This document shows, piece by piece, positions 54,992 to 64,000 of a stretch of DNA of 64,000 nucleotides. The DNA comes from Rugalucina vietnamica. Taxonomy: Eukaryota; Mollusca; Bivalvia; Lucinida; Lucinidae. Position numbers and translations under genes: made by a program. The DNA lies in NCBI GenBank assembly GCA_964017185.1, contig OZ024883.1, positions 2,170,001 through 2,234,000 on the forward strand. The letters run 5' to 3'. Below the pieces are notes generated by a model. The model was given only the letters and a program-made list of their open reading frames with translations. It was not told where the DNA came from and ran no database searches. Positions within the stretch are counted from its first letter, which is position 1, and each line of letters begins with the position of its first letter.

Positions 54992-57900
54992 GTATGTAAC
55001 TGTTGGATTATTGCACAATTGTTAAGGAATTGATAGTTTATTGTAATATGTGCTGAAGTTTAAAATTAATTTTACAGACTTATATTGAATATACAAATCA
55101 GAGTTTTTATCATGAAAAATACAAAGATTGAAAATATGCCACGAATGTAAGAAAAAAACTTTATCCAGGGACCCTCGATTCAGAATCGAAATCTACAAAT
55201 AATTGATAGGTATGTTGTTACTATCATTGTGTCATATTATCGACCGTCTTTCATTTTAGATGTGCCATTGTGGGACCCAATGTCAAATACTTTCACATTT
55301 CACTCGTATCAAGTAGTTCAATTTTGTGACATCAGGAAAACAAGTCCGTTAAATGTATATCTCCTTAAACCCCACTTATATATAGAAAAACTGGGTTTTG
55401 CAGGGGTATACCTAATTTTCTTAATTTTGAACCAAAACATAGATTATGGGTACTCGTTAGAACCGCCTCGGCGAGGCGGTTCTAACGTGTACCCATAATG
55501 TATGTTTTTAGCAAAAATAAAAAAAAAATCAAAAATTTTCTACTGAGAACTTTCACTTTTTACTACTTAGGAAATTTCTGTATATTACATGGGCGTGTTT
55601 TCGTAATGAATGTTTCAGGTCTACCTGGTCAGTTGTACCTGCGATTGCTGAAGATGATGATAGTACCACTGATTGCTTGTAGTGTCGTTTGTGGTAAGTA
55701 GCTATCTTTGTGTTTCTCTAACGTTATAAATCTATACTGCATATTAAAGAAACACATGGTATTTATTTATTTTTCTGTTTTGTTTTAAGTCCAAGTGTTT
55801 AACATATTCTTTTATGTGTAAAACCAATTTACATTTTGCATTCATCCAATCGTCAGATTCCGGTGTCAATTAACTACGTAATAACTATATTCTTTTTAAA
55901 ATGGAACACGACACAGTTCGAATGATCATAGCAACACGATTCTTGCCAATTCTAATCCTTACAGACAATTTAATTAGGGACACTTTTATCAAAAGTCAGT
56001 TGAATGCTGAATTAACATGCAAAAGTATTAGAATTAACGCATTACGAAAAATCAGAGGCAATACCGGGCAGTAAACCGTACAATTTCGTCGAAGATGAAA
56101 AGAAGGAATCGAATCCTGGTCCAGTGATTGACACAGATAAATGAAAAAAAAAAACATCCTGTCACCAGACAAGAAAGAAACAGGCTACAACGGTCCTTTC
56201 AGTAAATGTATCAATACGTATGATCAACAAAATGACCAGAAACAGGTGGTCCACGTGGTCCAGCTAGCTTTATTAAACTAAATGAACAACAAATACATCT
56301 AGTTTATCAAATGCTTATTTAGTTTATTATCTGTTTCAGGAGCTGCCGCTCTAGACCCAAAGGCGAATGGTAAAATCAGTCTGATAGCATTTATCTTCAT
56401 AATATCAACCAATGGCCTTGGTTCGGCGATTGGCATGGGAGCCACTCTCATTTTTGGTGCAGGTAACATTGTGATTAATTTCGGTAGCGTATTTTGGTAC
56501 TTTTAAATGTAATGTATCATTAAAGTATTCCGTTTTCAGATCTACGCAACTAGGGACACAATTTATACAGACCTTAAAATTACCATCTGCCAGTTGCTCC
56601 TGTTTACATATTATGCGTGCAAAGAGCTGTTCATCTGTCTTAATCTAGTTAAACAGTAGCTAGAGCAGTTTGGTAGCCCAATATTTCAGCTTCCTAGTTT
56701 TACTTGCAGGCAAGGAAGACGCTCGAGATGTTACAAATAGTGTTGAAGGTGACATGCAAACTCAAGATATCCTAGCAGATCTGATTAGGTAACATACATG
56801 TTTGCACATACATACAATACAATATTTAAATATTTTCTGTGTTATTGATTGTGAAAGCATCAGGAAAACATGTCCGTGTAATGTATACCCCCTTGAACCC
56901 CACTTTTATATAGAAAAACAGGGGTATGCAGGGTTATACCTATTTTCTCGTCGAGGCGGTTCTAACGTGTACCCACAATATATGTTTTGGAGCAAAAATA
57001 AGAAAAATAGGTATACCCCTTCATACCCCAGTTTTGCTATATATAAGTGAGGTTCAAAAGGTATACATTATACGGACATGTTTACGTGATGCATGTTTGC
57101 ACATACATACAGTACAATATTTAAATATTTTCTGTGTTATTGATTGTAAAAGAAAAGCTCTATTAAATGTGATGAACATTAAGAAAAAGGCACAAGTAGG
57201 CAAAGATCAGGAAAAGGCGCAATCAGAAAAAGATTCCCACTCCAAAAACCGAGGTGGGAAAAAGCAAACTAACAATCAGGTACTTATACCAAGAAAACAT
57301 ATCGTAAGCCGAATGAGCAGCTATTTTCCCAATAGGTGGCCACACAGTTACCTAAACTTAACTAAAATTATGACAACATACATAAGGCGCCAACAGCTCA
57401 AAAATTTTAAACACCAAGACATAAAACAAAAAGAACCACCACAGACGTATCGCCTTGGAACGATCAGTAGCACAAAGTTACTGGCGGGCTTAAACCGGTA
57501 TTACATGGCCATAACCTCACCCTCAGCTTCTGCTATGGTTCATAACATTTAGTTAGTTCTTCGGTTCTCGTGGTGAATCACTAACTTGTCAATGAATAAT
57601 CAAGAACAAACAAATAAATCACGATAAACATCCTTATGAATCAAAAACCAGGACCCACAGATTGAGTAAGCTGCCCGACGATGGAGATCCCTATAATTTT
57701 TCGTGGACCAATTCATTCTTCAGAAACTATTACTCCGCAACAAGAAGAGCATACCGGATTGTCCATTCAATGAAACTTTTTACTCAATACGAAAAATCTT
57801 ATATGCCACGAAAAATGTATAATGCAAATTGAGTTCATACGTAATTATTAGTAAATATGTCTACTATTTATTTCCTTTGCAGAAATATAATTCCAGAAAA

Positions 57901-60900
57901 CTTATTCCATGCCACTTTCGCACAAACTCAAACAAAATACAAGAGAGAGAATATAGAAGTGGAAAGAAACACAACAAACGGGACAGTTATAGAAACGCAG
58001 AAACAGGTCACAAAATATCTGGGTACTATGGGAAATCCTAATATTATAGGTATGTGTTGCTTCTTGATAGAAGTCATGGCCGGATCCAGAGGGGGACAGG
58101 TGGTCTGGACGTCTGGACCCCCCCCCCCTGGAATTGCCAGATTACTAAGTATTAATTTTTGCCATGTTGAAATTTTCCGTCAGACCCCTTCTGCCGTTGA
58201 ATTTGGACCCCCCTGAGAAAATTTTCTGGATCCGCGCACCGGAAGTCATTAGAATAAAAATACTTGGATCCTGCCCAATCTAAAGGGTCAATGACGAGAC
58301 TTTAATAGTCGAAACCGCGGTATGGCCCATCCCCTTTTCATTAATGTGTTCACTGCTCTTAAAGGAATCTAAGTTTTAATTTTTATTTAATAGCAGTGGA
58401 CATATCAAAGCTTTGTTTGTGTCCTAGTTTTCTTACTTTCATCGACAAATGCGCCTTTATCGTAAAGTAGTAAAAGTAAGCAATGATCAGGAACTGGTAT
58501 AATCAGAACCAAAGTCCCACATCCTTAAATCCGAGGTGGGACCACATAAAGACAATTAGTTACTAATACAAAGAGCACAAATCATAAGCTGATTTAGAAG
58601 CTTTTTTCCCTCAATTCCTCGAACTAAATGAAAAATAAAAATGCACATAGTTGGCACCAACAACACAAATATTGAACACCAACATTAACAGAAATGAACC
58701 ACTACGTAAAGCATCCAAACTTTTCAAGCATATTTATTCTTTGTTATTTTCAGGTCTTATATTTGCCTGTACACTTCTTGGTCTAGCAGCAGCCAATATA
58801 AAAGAGAAAGGGAAATTATTCCTTGCATTTGTTCAGTCAGTCTCGGACACAGTTATCACTGTTGTACGATGGTTTATGTGGTGAGTAGGAGATTCAGGTT
58901 TAAATTGTACTTTGTTTTATTTCTACAGCGGCAAATTAAATTTTAGAAACATTCCCTTTAATGTATGCGTTAAAAGTGATAATTGTGTTTTTCATAATAT
59001 GAAATTTGGCTTTAACTACTTATTAGACTTTCCACTCTGAAATTTTCAACAATTTCATGATAATATACCTACAGCTGTAGACATAGATTAGCAATATGTA
59101 TTTCTGTTTTGGGGTTCCTTTAGAATGAAATTGACGATCATTCATTCGTTACCATACCTATCTTAGCCAAAAGGAGACTTTTTGTGAATTATTTTGCTTT
59201 TATGTGTTGCAGGACAACCCCAGTCGGTGTCATCAGCTTGATAGCAGTGTCAATAGCCAGCATAGAAAATGTCGAGAAAATCTTCTCCCAGCTGGGAATG
59301 TTTATAGCCGCCATAACAGTTGGGATATTAGTACAGCAGCTAATCGTACAGTCAGGCATCTACTTCGCATTTACCAGAAAGAATCCATATAAATTTCTAT
59401 TCACCATAGCAAAGCCATGGATGATTGCATTTGCAGCAACTAGCACGTAAGTGATATTCACTCATGTTTACAGATCTACATGTAAGTTATTTGAAAGTTA
59501 ATAAGAAGGTTCCATTTATTTTTATACTGCTACGAAAGAGATTTTATGGTTTCTCTTAACCATGATAATCAAGCTGATGTTATCGAGGCTTTTAATTCCA
59601 CTTCTAGGTACCTCGATGACCTTTTGAACATTGACAACCCTTATTTTGAAGGTATGGTCAATCAAATTTATCCACCTGAACTACAGTTGAACAAAGCCAA
59701 TATCTCGGATACCGAAGCCCCCTTTTTAGATCTACATCTTTATGTTGCAAATAGATTTGTTTCTTCTAAAATTTATGATAAGCGCGATGACTTTGATTTT
59801 GATATAGTAAATTTTCCGTTTTTGGATGGTGACGTTCCTCGTCGTGCTTCTTATGGTGTATACATTTCGCAACTTATTAGGTTTGCTAGAGTCTGCGATC
59901 ATGTTACAGTCTTCAACGTTCGTAATAAATGTTAAACGGCCAAACTTCTCCAACAGGGATATCGGTATCATAAACTTCGAAAAACCTTTTCTAAATTTTA
60001 TCGTAGACACTATGAATTGATTTCGAAATATAATGTTGGCCTTTCGGAACAAGAATTTTATGGTGACTTGGTTTACAAATTTGATAAACTTATAGGAAGT
60101 AATGTTTTTTCTTTTCAATTTAGAAAAATCATAACACGTTACAGACGTATAGGTTATAACTTTAATGTTATGCGACAGTCTGCATGCTTAGTTTTTAACC
60201 CAATCATGGTTGATAACTATGCCGCCTTCTTTAATCGCACGCCGGCGGGTCGGGCGTCAGACTCTATAATGGCCCCGAATTAAAGCTATTCATTTTAGTT
60301 GGTTGGGTTCGGAGCTTTTTGTCTGTTGCTTGGCCCACCGGGGTCCAACTGATGTTTTTCTTTTGCTCCGGAGTTAGTAAGTTATTCGGCGCCCAGGGAT
60401 CTCCATCGCCGGGCAGCTTACTGAATTTGTGAGCCCTGGTTTTTGATTCATCAGGATGTTTATCATGATTTATTTGTTTGTTCTTGTTGATTCATTGACT
60501 AGTTAGAGATTCACCACGAGGACCGAAGAACTAACTAAATGTTATGAACCACTGCAGAAGCTGAGGGTGAGGTTATGGCCATGTAAAATCGATTTAAGCC
60601 CGCCAGTAACTTTGTGTTACTGATCGTTCCAAGGCGATACTTCTGTGCTGGTTCTTTTTGTTTTATGGCTTTGTGTTTTAAATTTTGTGCTGTTGGCGCC
60701 TTATGTATGTTTTCAATATTTTAGTTAAATTAAGGTAGCTGCTCATTCGGCTTACGGTATGTTTTCATGACGGTATAAGTACCTGATTGTTAGTTTGTTT
60801 TTTCCCACCTCGGTTTTTGGAGTGGGAATCTTTTTCTGATTGCGCCTTTTCCTGATCTTTGCCTGCTTGTACGTTCCAGTTTTCCTAAGCCGCCATGGAC

Positions 60901-62154
60901 CTTGGTACTTTAAGTTTACATATCAAGCTCAAAACGAAACGACGTAGATGCGTAAAGTAGTAGCATCTTGACCTCATAACGTATCCAGTTTTAACGAGTT
61001 CGTATCATGGCAAACCAGATCATGTGATGTACTTTTATACTACAAATGTTTTCAAACATGTCAAGATAAATATACAATTACTAAACACGATTACGTGTTT
61101 ATTTACATTGTACATTTACTTATATCTAAGTACGCCCTATAACATTTTTGACACAGTCACAATCTGAATTCCAGACAAAACGAATATCATCAATACCTTT
61201 TCCCATGGGAAGCCTACTAAAAAAATAGAAGGGCCAGAAATTAATTTAAACAATAGCATTGCGTAATGTCAATCGTATTTTTGAGAATTTAATTAATTCC
61301 GCCGTATTTGTTTTGTAACTTCTTCCATAGAGCTTCAGTCACATACTTCACATTCTTCGTTTCAGTGCCGTTGCTATACCAGAAATGTTAACAGCTTGTG
61401 AAAATAAAAACAAAATAGACAAAAGAGTAGCAAGATTCACCATTCCATTCAGTGTTACAATCAGCTGCAACGGGAGTGCACTATATATAGCCGGTGCTAC
61501 AGTATTTGTCGGACATTTGGCTGGCTTTCCTTTAACAGCTGGGGACTATCTTCTTATATGGTACGCATTTTCGATTGGATCAGGTTTTGTCTTTGTATTT
61601 CAAAACCAAACAGAAATGCCATCAATCTCAAATATTTAGGAAATGTTGTTAAGCGACTGGGCATCAACACTGATACGCTGTTGCAGCAGTAGTACAAACA
61701 TCTCTTTGACTCAATTAAATACATTAGTTTTCAAATAAATTTCAATTTTTCGAAAGGTCCACGCATAGGACAGTCTAATGCCTGAAATAACCAACGACGT
61801 GAAATAAAAATATTGTACTATGCGGTGATTTTTTTTTTTTTAGTTTCTGTAAAAGTCGATTGTGTTCTTTGCTAAAAGAAGACCTTGGCGATGCTTACCG
61901 TCAATTTCCTTTGTCTTAAAAATCTAAGAAAGTCTAGTAACTTTAAACTTCCTGAAACGGTTGAGCATAAAATCTTTTGTACAGTACTGTTTTTAAGTTT
62001 GTGCGTTTTATTATTTCAGGCTATTGGTGACAGTGGCAGCCATGGCTATCCCGTCAGTCCCTAGTGCCAGTATAATGACCACTATAATGATACTTACCTC
62101 TATGAATATACCCGTGGAGGACATAGCACTTCTACTTGCCGTCGAGTGGTACTT
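54782..62154 (+). CDS. SLC1-family transporter (EAAT-like), nine exons, 3' end not found
   Basis: Exons 54782-54991 (ATG at 54784), 55619-55693, 56340-56462, 56710-56788, 57883-58049, 58754-58880, 59213-59446, 61366-61560 and 62020-62154 all have GT-AG borders and compatible phases, giving about 447 residues. The fold reads as SLC1: TM1 LLVLTLVGVILGFVVGFGFR, YLRLLKMMIVPLIACSVVCG (TM2), GLGSAIGMGATLI (TM3), an extracellular loop with N-glycosylation sites (NTTNGT), TM4-TM6, hairpin 1, TM7, hairpin 2 and the start of TM8. These proteins take up glutamate, aspartate or neutral amino acids with sodium. Here the substrate motifs differ: SCNGSALY replaces NMDGTALY, TSTAVAIPEM replaces the Ser-rich hairpin 1, and VEWYL replaces VDWFL. 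No stop or frameshift is present, so it is probably functional. The final TM8 exon was not found before 64,000. Confidence 0.88.
55331..55612. mobile_element. Foldback element, ACCCACAATCTATG family, in SLC1 intron 1
   Basis: CATCAGGAAAACAAGTCCG left end; GAACCGCCTCGGCGAGGCGG centre; right end diverged. It ends a few bases before the exon 2 acceptor. Confidence 0.8.
55619..55693 (+). CDS. SLC1-like exon 2 (TM2)
   Basis: GLPGQLYLRLLKMMIVPLIA. The LYLRLLKMMIVPLI block is the family's TM2 signature. Flanked by tttcag and gtaagt. Confidence 0.9.
55694..56339. other. SLC1 intron 2, nothing recognised
   Basis: AT-rich, no repeat family seen. Confidence 0.55.
56340..56462 (+). CDS. SLC1-like exon 3 (TM3)
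   Basis: GAAALDPKANGKISLIAFIF then STNGLGSAIGMGATLIFGAG, the TM2-TM3 region of SLC1 proteins. Flanks tttcag and gtaaca. Confidence 0.9.
56710..56788 (+). CDS. SLC1-like exon 4
   Basis: Encodes the hydrophilic TM3-TM4 segment leading into TQDILADLIRN, the family's D-x-x-LDLxRN position. Flanks cttgcag and gtaaca. Confidence 0.88.
56859..57095. mobile_element. Foldback element, ACCCACAATCTATG family, in SLC1 intron 4
   Basis: CATCAGGAAAACATGTCCGT left end, GGACATGTTTACGTGATG right end. The centre has lost the left GGCGGTTC arm. Flanked by a duplicated host segment (TTTGCACATACATACA... at 56,800 and 57,101), about 50 bp long. Confidence 0.8.
57180..57700 (-). repeat. Retroelement tail family, minus-strand copy in SLC1 intron 4
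   Basis: The longest minus-strand copy: GCAAAGATCAGGAAAAGGCG through CCATAACCTCACCCTCAGCT to GACGATGGAGATCCCT. ORFs over it are not genes. Confidence 0.8.
57883..58049 (+). CDS. SLC1-like exon 5 (large loop)
   Basis: IIPENLFHATFAQTQTKYK, then a Thr/Asn-rich loop with N-linked glycosylation sequons, ending GTMGNPNIIG. NxxxATF-QTxT is conserved in the family. Confidence 0.88.
58059..58245. mobile_element. Small TIR element in SLC1 intron 5
   Basis: GCCGGATCCAGA at the left and TCTGGATCCGCGC at the right, with C-rich and GACCCC words repeated inside. Confidence 0.55.
58270..58390 (+). mobile_element. Hammerhead repeat, 5'-truncated (copy G)
   Basis: Begins a few bases before the ribozyme and ends AATCTAAGTTTTAATTTTTA, within SLC1 intron 5. 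Confidence 0.72.
58285..58328 (+). ncRNA. Hammerhead ribozyme copy G (core C3 changed)
   Basis: Stem I GGGTCA/TGGCCC intact. Stem II is GACT/AGTC where other copies have GGCT/AGCC, a compensated pair. The core reads ATGACGA (C3 to A at 58291). Transcribed on the SLC1 sense strand. Confidence 0.72.
58480..58690 (-). repeat. Diverged retroelement tail copy in SLC1 intron 5
   Basis: AGCAATGATCAGGAACTGGT, AAATCCGAGGTGGGACCACA and GTTGGCACCAACAACACAAA correspond to the tail family. Confidence 0.65.
58754..58880 (+). CDS. SLC1-like exon 6 (TM4-TM5)
   Basis: GLIFACTLLGLAAANIKEKG then FVQSVSDTVITVVRWFMW, equivalent to the GxxxFxxxxG and IVxLxMWYxP stretch. Confidence 0.9.
59213..59446 (+). CDS. SLC1-like exon 7 (TM6, start of hairpin 1)
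   Basis: TTPVGVISLIAVSIASIENV ... RKNPYKFLFTIAKPWMIAFA-ATST. The NPYKFL-x5-A-x5-ATST block is the entry to hairpin 1. Confidence 0.9.
59520..60283 (+). pseudogene. Retroelement reverse transcriptase C-terminal half in SLC1 intron 7
   Basis: Plus-strand frame from about 59522: STSRYLDDLLNIDNPYFEGM (catalytic YLDD), EAPFLDLHLYVANRFVSSKI, YDKRDDFDFDIVNFPFLDGD, YGVYISQLIRFARVCDHVT, then after an in-frame TAA (59933) KLLQQGYRYHKLRKTFSKFY. A widespread invertebrate RT type, probably Penelope-related. 5'-truncated; the catalytic motif is present. Confidence 0.78.
60284..60875 (+). repeat. 3' tail of the intronic retroelement (reference copy)
   Basis: Follows the RT fragment directly: CACCGGGGTCCAACTGATG, GGCGCCCAGGGATCTCCATC, GAGGTTATGGCCATG, ACCTCGGTTTTTGGAGTGGG, CTTTTCCTGATCTTTGCC. 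It shows that the tail family scattered through the window derives from this retroelement. Confidence 0.78.
60876..61365. other. SLC1 intron 7 remainder, nothing recognised
   Basis: AT-rich sequence ahead of the exon 8 acceptor. Confidence 0.5.
61366..61560 (+). CDS. SLC1-like exon 8 (hairpin 1, TM7), unusual motifs
   Basis: AVAIPEMLTACENKNKIDKR, VARFTIPFSVTISCNGSALY. IDKRVARF is canonical, but the serine-rich loop before it and the NMDGT site are altered. Confidence 0.9.
61561..62019. other. SLC1 intron 8, nothing recognised
   Basis: A T-run near 61,828; otherwise featureless. Confidence 0.5.
62020..62154 (+). CDS. SLC1-like exon 9 (hairpin 2, start of TM8)
   Basis: LLVTVAAMAIPSVPSASIMT then LTSMNIPVEDIALLLAVEWY-L. 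The LTS(M/V)xxPxxDIxLxxAVxW pattern is canonical apart from Glu for the usual Asp. Donor at 62155. Confidence 0.9.
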
Positions 62155-62173
62155 GTAAGTATCTTCTACGAAA

Positions 62174-62409
62174 TGAGGCGTCTCGTGGGAAAACCAACAA
62201 TGTGGTTTCCGAACAGGTTTGACACAAATCAGGCTGTACAGTCACAGAAGCAGGCTAGATGCTTGAAATTTCGGGTTTAAGAAGAAGAGGAAGTGTACTA
62301 TCCGTGTAGTGAAAACAAAGGCGCTGATCAGCTTCGCAGTTACTGCGAAGCTGATCTGCGCCTTTGTTTTCGCCTATGCAAATTGTTGGTTTTCCCATGG
62401 GGCGGCTCA
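62174..62409. mobile_element. GAGCCGCCTC hairpin MITE, copy 5
   Basis: TGAGGCGTCTCGTGGGAAAA start, ATGGGGCGGCTCA end, and a complete internal hairpin (62308-62370) around AGTTACT. It begins 20 bp after the exon 9 donor. Confidence 0.8.
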
Positions 62410-62781
62410 AATATTGTCTGATCCAATTGAAATAATTATGCTCAGAGGAAAATGTTTAGTCAGTAGCTTTGACAAGCCCAATAACTATCGTATCCGGCTG
62501 CTTGCCGTAGATATCCGCTTTATAAAACTTGCAAAGCCAGTTTTTTTTTTAATTGGAAAAGGAACTCCACCAGTTGTCTATTTCGACAGAGTTATTTATC
62601 TATCTATCTATCTTTTCATACTGCAGCACCCTCTCACGAGTATTATGTGCAGTCGCGCAGTCAGTGCAAGATTAAAAGCTAGATTCTAGCAGATGTGAAA
62701 GTAAAATAGTGAGTGGGAAATAAAAGATGATAGTATTAGTGCAGAGTGAATTTAAAAGCAGGTTAAAAACAGTGTTAAAAT

Positions 62782-63234
62782 TTATGGGGACCTATGTTGG
62801 ATCTGACAGACTCCTTCTTTAAAGGAGTCAAGATCAGCCCTAAACACAAGTTCCGGGGGGAGCCTGTTCCAAAGAACAATTGTAGCTGGATAAAATGACT
62901 GCTGATAATAAGTTGTTCGAGTATGGATTTGTCTAAACGAGAGAGGGTGCATGTGACGGGTTAATCGCTGGGGTTTCTCAAAGTATGTTGGTATCTGTAT
63001 TGCCACATGGCCATAGATGATTTTATAAAACATAATGAGTCTGGAGTCAATACGCCGATTTTCAAGCGAACGCCAACCTAGGTTGTCAAGCATAGATGTA
63101 ACACTGTCATACGGAGAATAGTTGTTTTTGACCCATCTGGCAGCTCGTCTTTGTATCATTTCAAGTTTTAGGATATTTTGATCTGTATGGGGGTTCCAAA
63201 TTGATGAGGCGGTTCGGTTCGGCGACACGGACAC
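62782..63234 (-). pseudogene. LINE reverse transcriptase C-terminal fragment
   Basis: SSIWNPHTDQNILKLEMIQR, RAARWVKNNYSPYDSVTSML, LIMFYKIIYGHVAIQIP and a FYPATIVLWNRLPPELV ending are the C-terminal part of a LINE RT of the same broad type as 15121-18540. Truncated at both ends. Confidence 0.82.
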
Positions 63235-64000
63235 AGAATTTTGAAAGAGAAGTTTTTTTCTATTATTTTCGAATTTCCCATTGTTTTTGTTCGTAAAACT
63301 TCCCGACTTTATGTCAAGAAGTTCGAGACCTGCAATTTCTCATTGTTGGTCGCTGTTTTCCCCCAAATTAAGAGTCTAAGCATCGATTTTCTTAGTTGTG
63401 CGATTCGCGCCAAAACGATTCGTACTTTACTTGAAAATTTCTTTTCTTGAAACTTTTTGGCCTGAGAGCTGACAAGCTTTTGGACCAGAATTTGTTCAAG
63501 CTTCATTGACAGTGACATTGAACGGCTCTGGCGGGGCTGCAACGATCTGTCATAAAAGTTAAAGAATCTGAATAGTTTTTCTGGTTTGACCTTCCCCCAC
63601 CCACTTTTTTTTCATATAGTGATTGAAGGTCTTTTTGTTTAATCATTTGAATTGGAACTCATGGCTTCAGGTTTTGTCGGTCCAACTGTGGGGCGGTTGA
63701 CTTGTCGGGTTGGAAAAGAGCTGGTATGTTGTTTCCATACACCGAAGTCTTGTCCGCTGCTCCTCAGGTTGGCTCTGTTGTTGGTTTTCGAGCTCTGTGT
63801 TTGGAAGTGGACAACATCAGGAGATATTTTGGATGCAAACCAGGACTGTAGTATAGGATTTGGAAATTCAGTTGGTAGAATTGCTCAGAGTTTGGCCTTT
63901 ACAAGGAAAATTGGTAACCGAAGAGGCTCCGAAGGATTACGCAGTTTCAATCCTTCACATAGAACAAACTTGTTGATTCTTATTATTTTGGCTGGAGATA
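63235..64000. other. No gene recognised
   Basis: Expected location of, or just before, the final SLC1 exon (a WFLDRxRT-type TM8), but no such sequence was found. Confidence 0.45.

Noticed and set aside
1-64000. tRNA or rRNA genes
   Set aside because: No cloverleaf with A/B boxes or rRNA core was noticed. A tRNAscan-SE and Rfam run would settle it.

Overview
This window looks like nuclear DNA of a bivalve mollusc. The evidence is intron-rich genes with consistent GT-AG boundaries and codon phases, an intronless DUF229 gene of a kind expanded in bivalves, and dense repeats I associate with clam and mussel genomes (GGACGGACG-tailed hairpin elements, arrays containing AAGGGCCGTAACTC, Gmr1-like retrotransposons). 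The species cannot be fixed from the sequence. No tRNA, rRNA, CRISPR array or bacterial operon was recognised.

Layout. (1) 1-13,300: a minus-strand EPSTI1-like gene, assembled here from nine exons whose phases all agree and running off the left edge. Its introns hold inverted-repeat elements and arrays rich in TCAAGGTCA nuclear-receptor half-sites. A possible divergent PHD-like first exon lies at 13,267 on the plus strand. (2) 14,928-34,172: a stack of nested transposons. A short element with 27-bp terminal inverted repeats (TIRs) has been entered by a LINE (itself split by a GC-rich MITE) and by a Gmr1-like Ty3/gypsy element whose integrase precedes its reverse transcriptase. The Gmr1 copy is split by a younger Ty3/gypsy element of normal domain order, which carries an exact 740-bp internal duplication. 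(3) 34,420-35,000: a CTAC microsatellite. (4) 36,693-38,729: a DUF229 membrane gene, followed by decayed repeats of its own 3' end. (5) 39,900-43,900: Penelope-like reverse transcriptase remnants among small repeats that contain hammerhead ribozymes, including a tandem pair 362 nt apart. (6) 47,330-51,430: a degraded minus-strand LINE interrupted by a TIR element and by a retroelement tail that itself contains another hammerhead element. (7) 54,782-62,154: nine coding exons of an SLC1 (EAAT-like) transporter with altered substrate-site motifs, its introns filled with the same repeats. The last exon or exons lie to the right or beyond the window. (8) 62,155-64,000: a MITE, a LINE fragment and unexplained sequence.

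The host genes (EPSTI1-like, DUF229, SLC1) show no functional link. The recurring theme is transposon nesting and a dispersed ribozyme-bearing repeat. The most novel items are the hammerhead pair at 40,100-40,505, a copy whose deletion ends at the predicted cleavage site, and the divergent SLC1 transporter.
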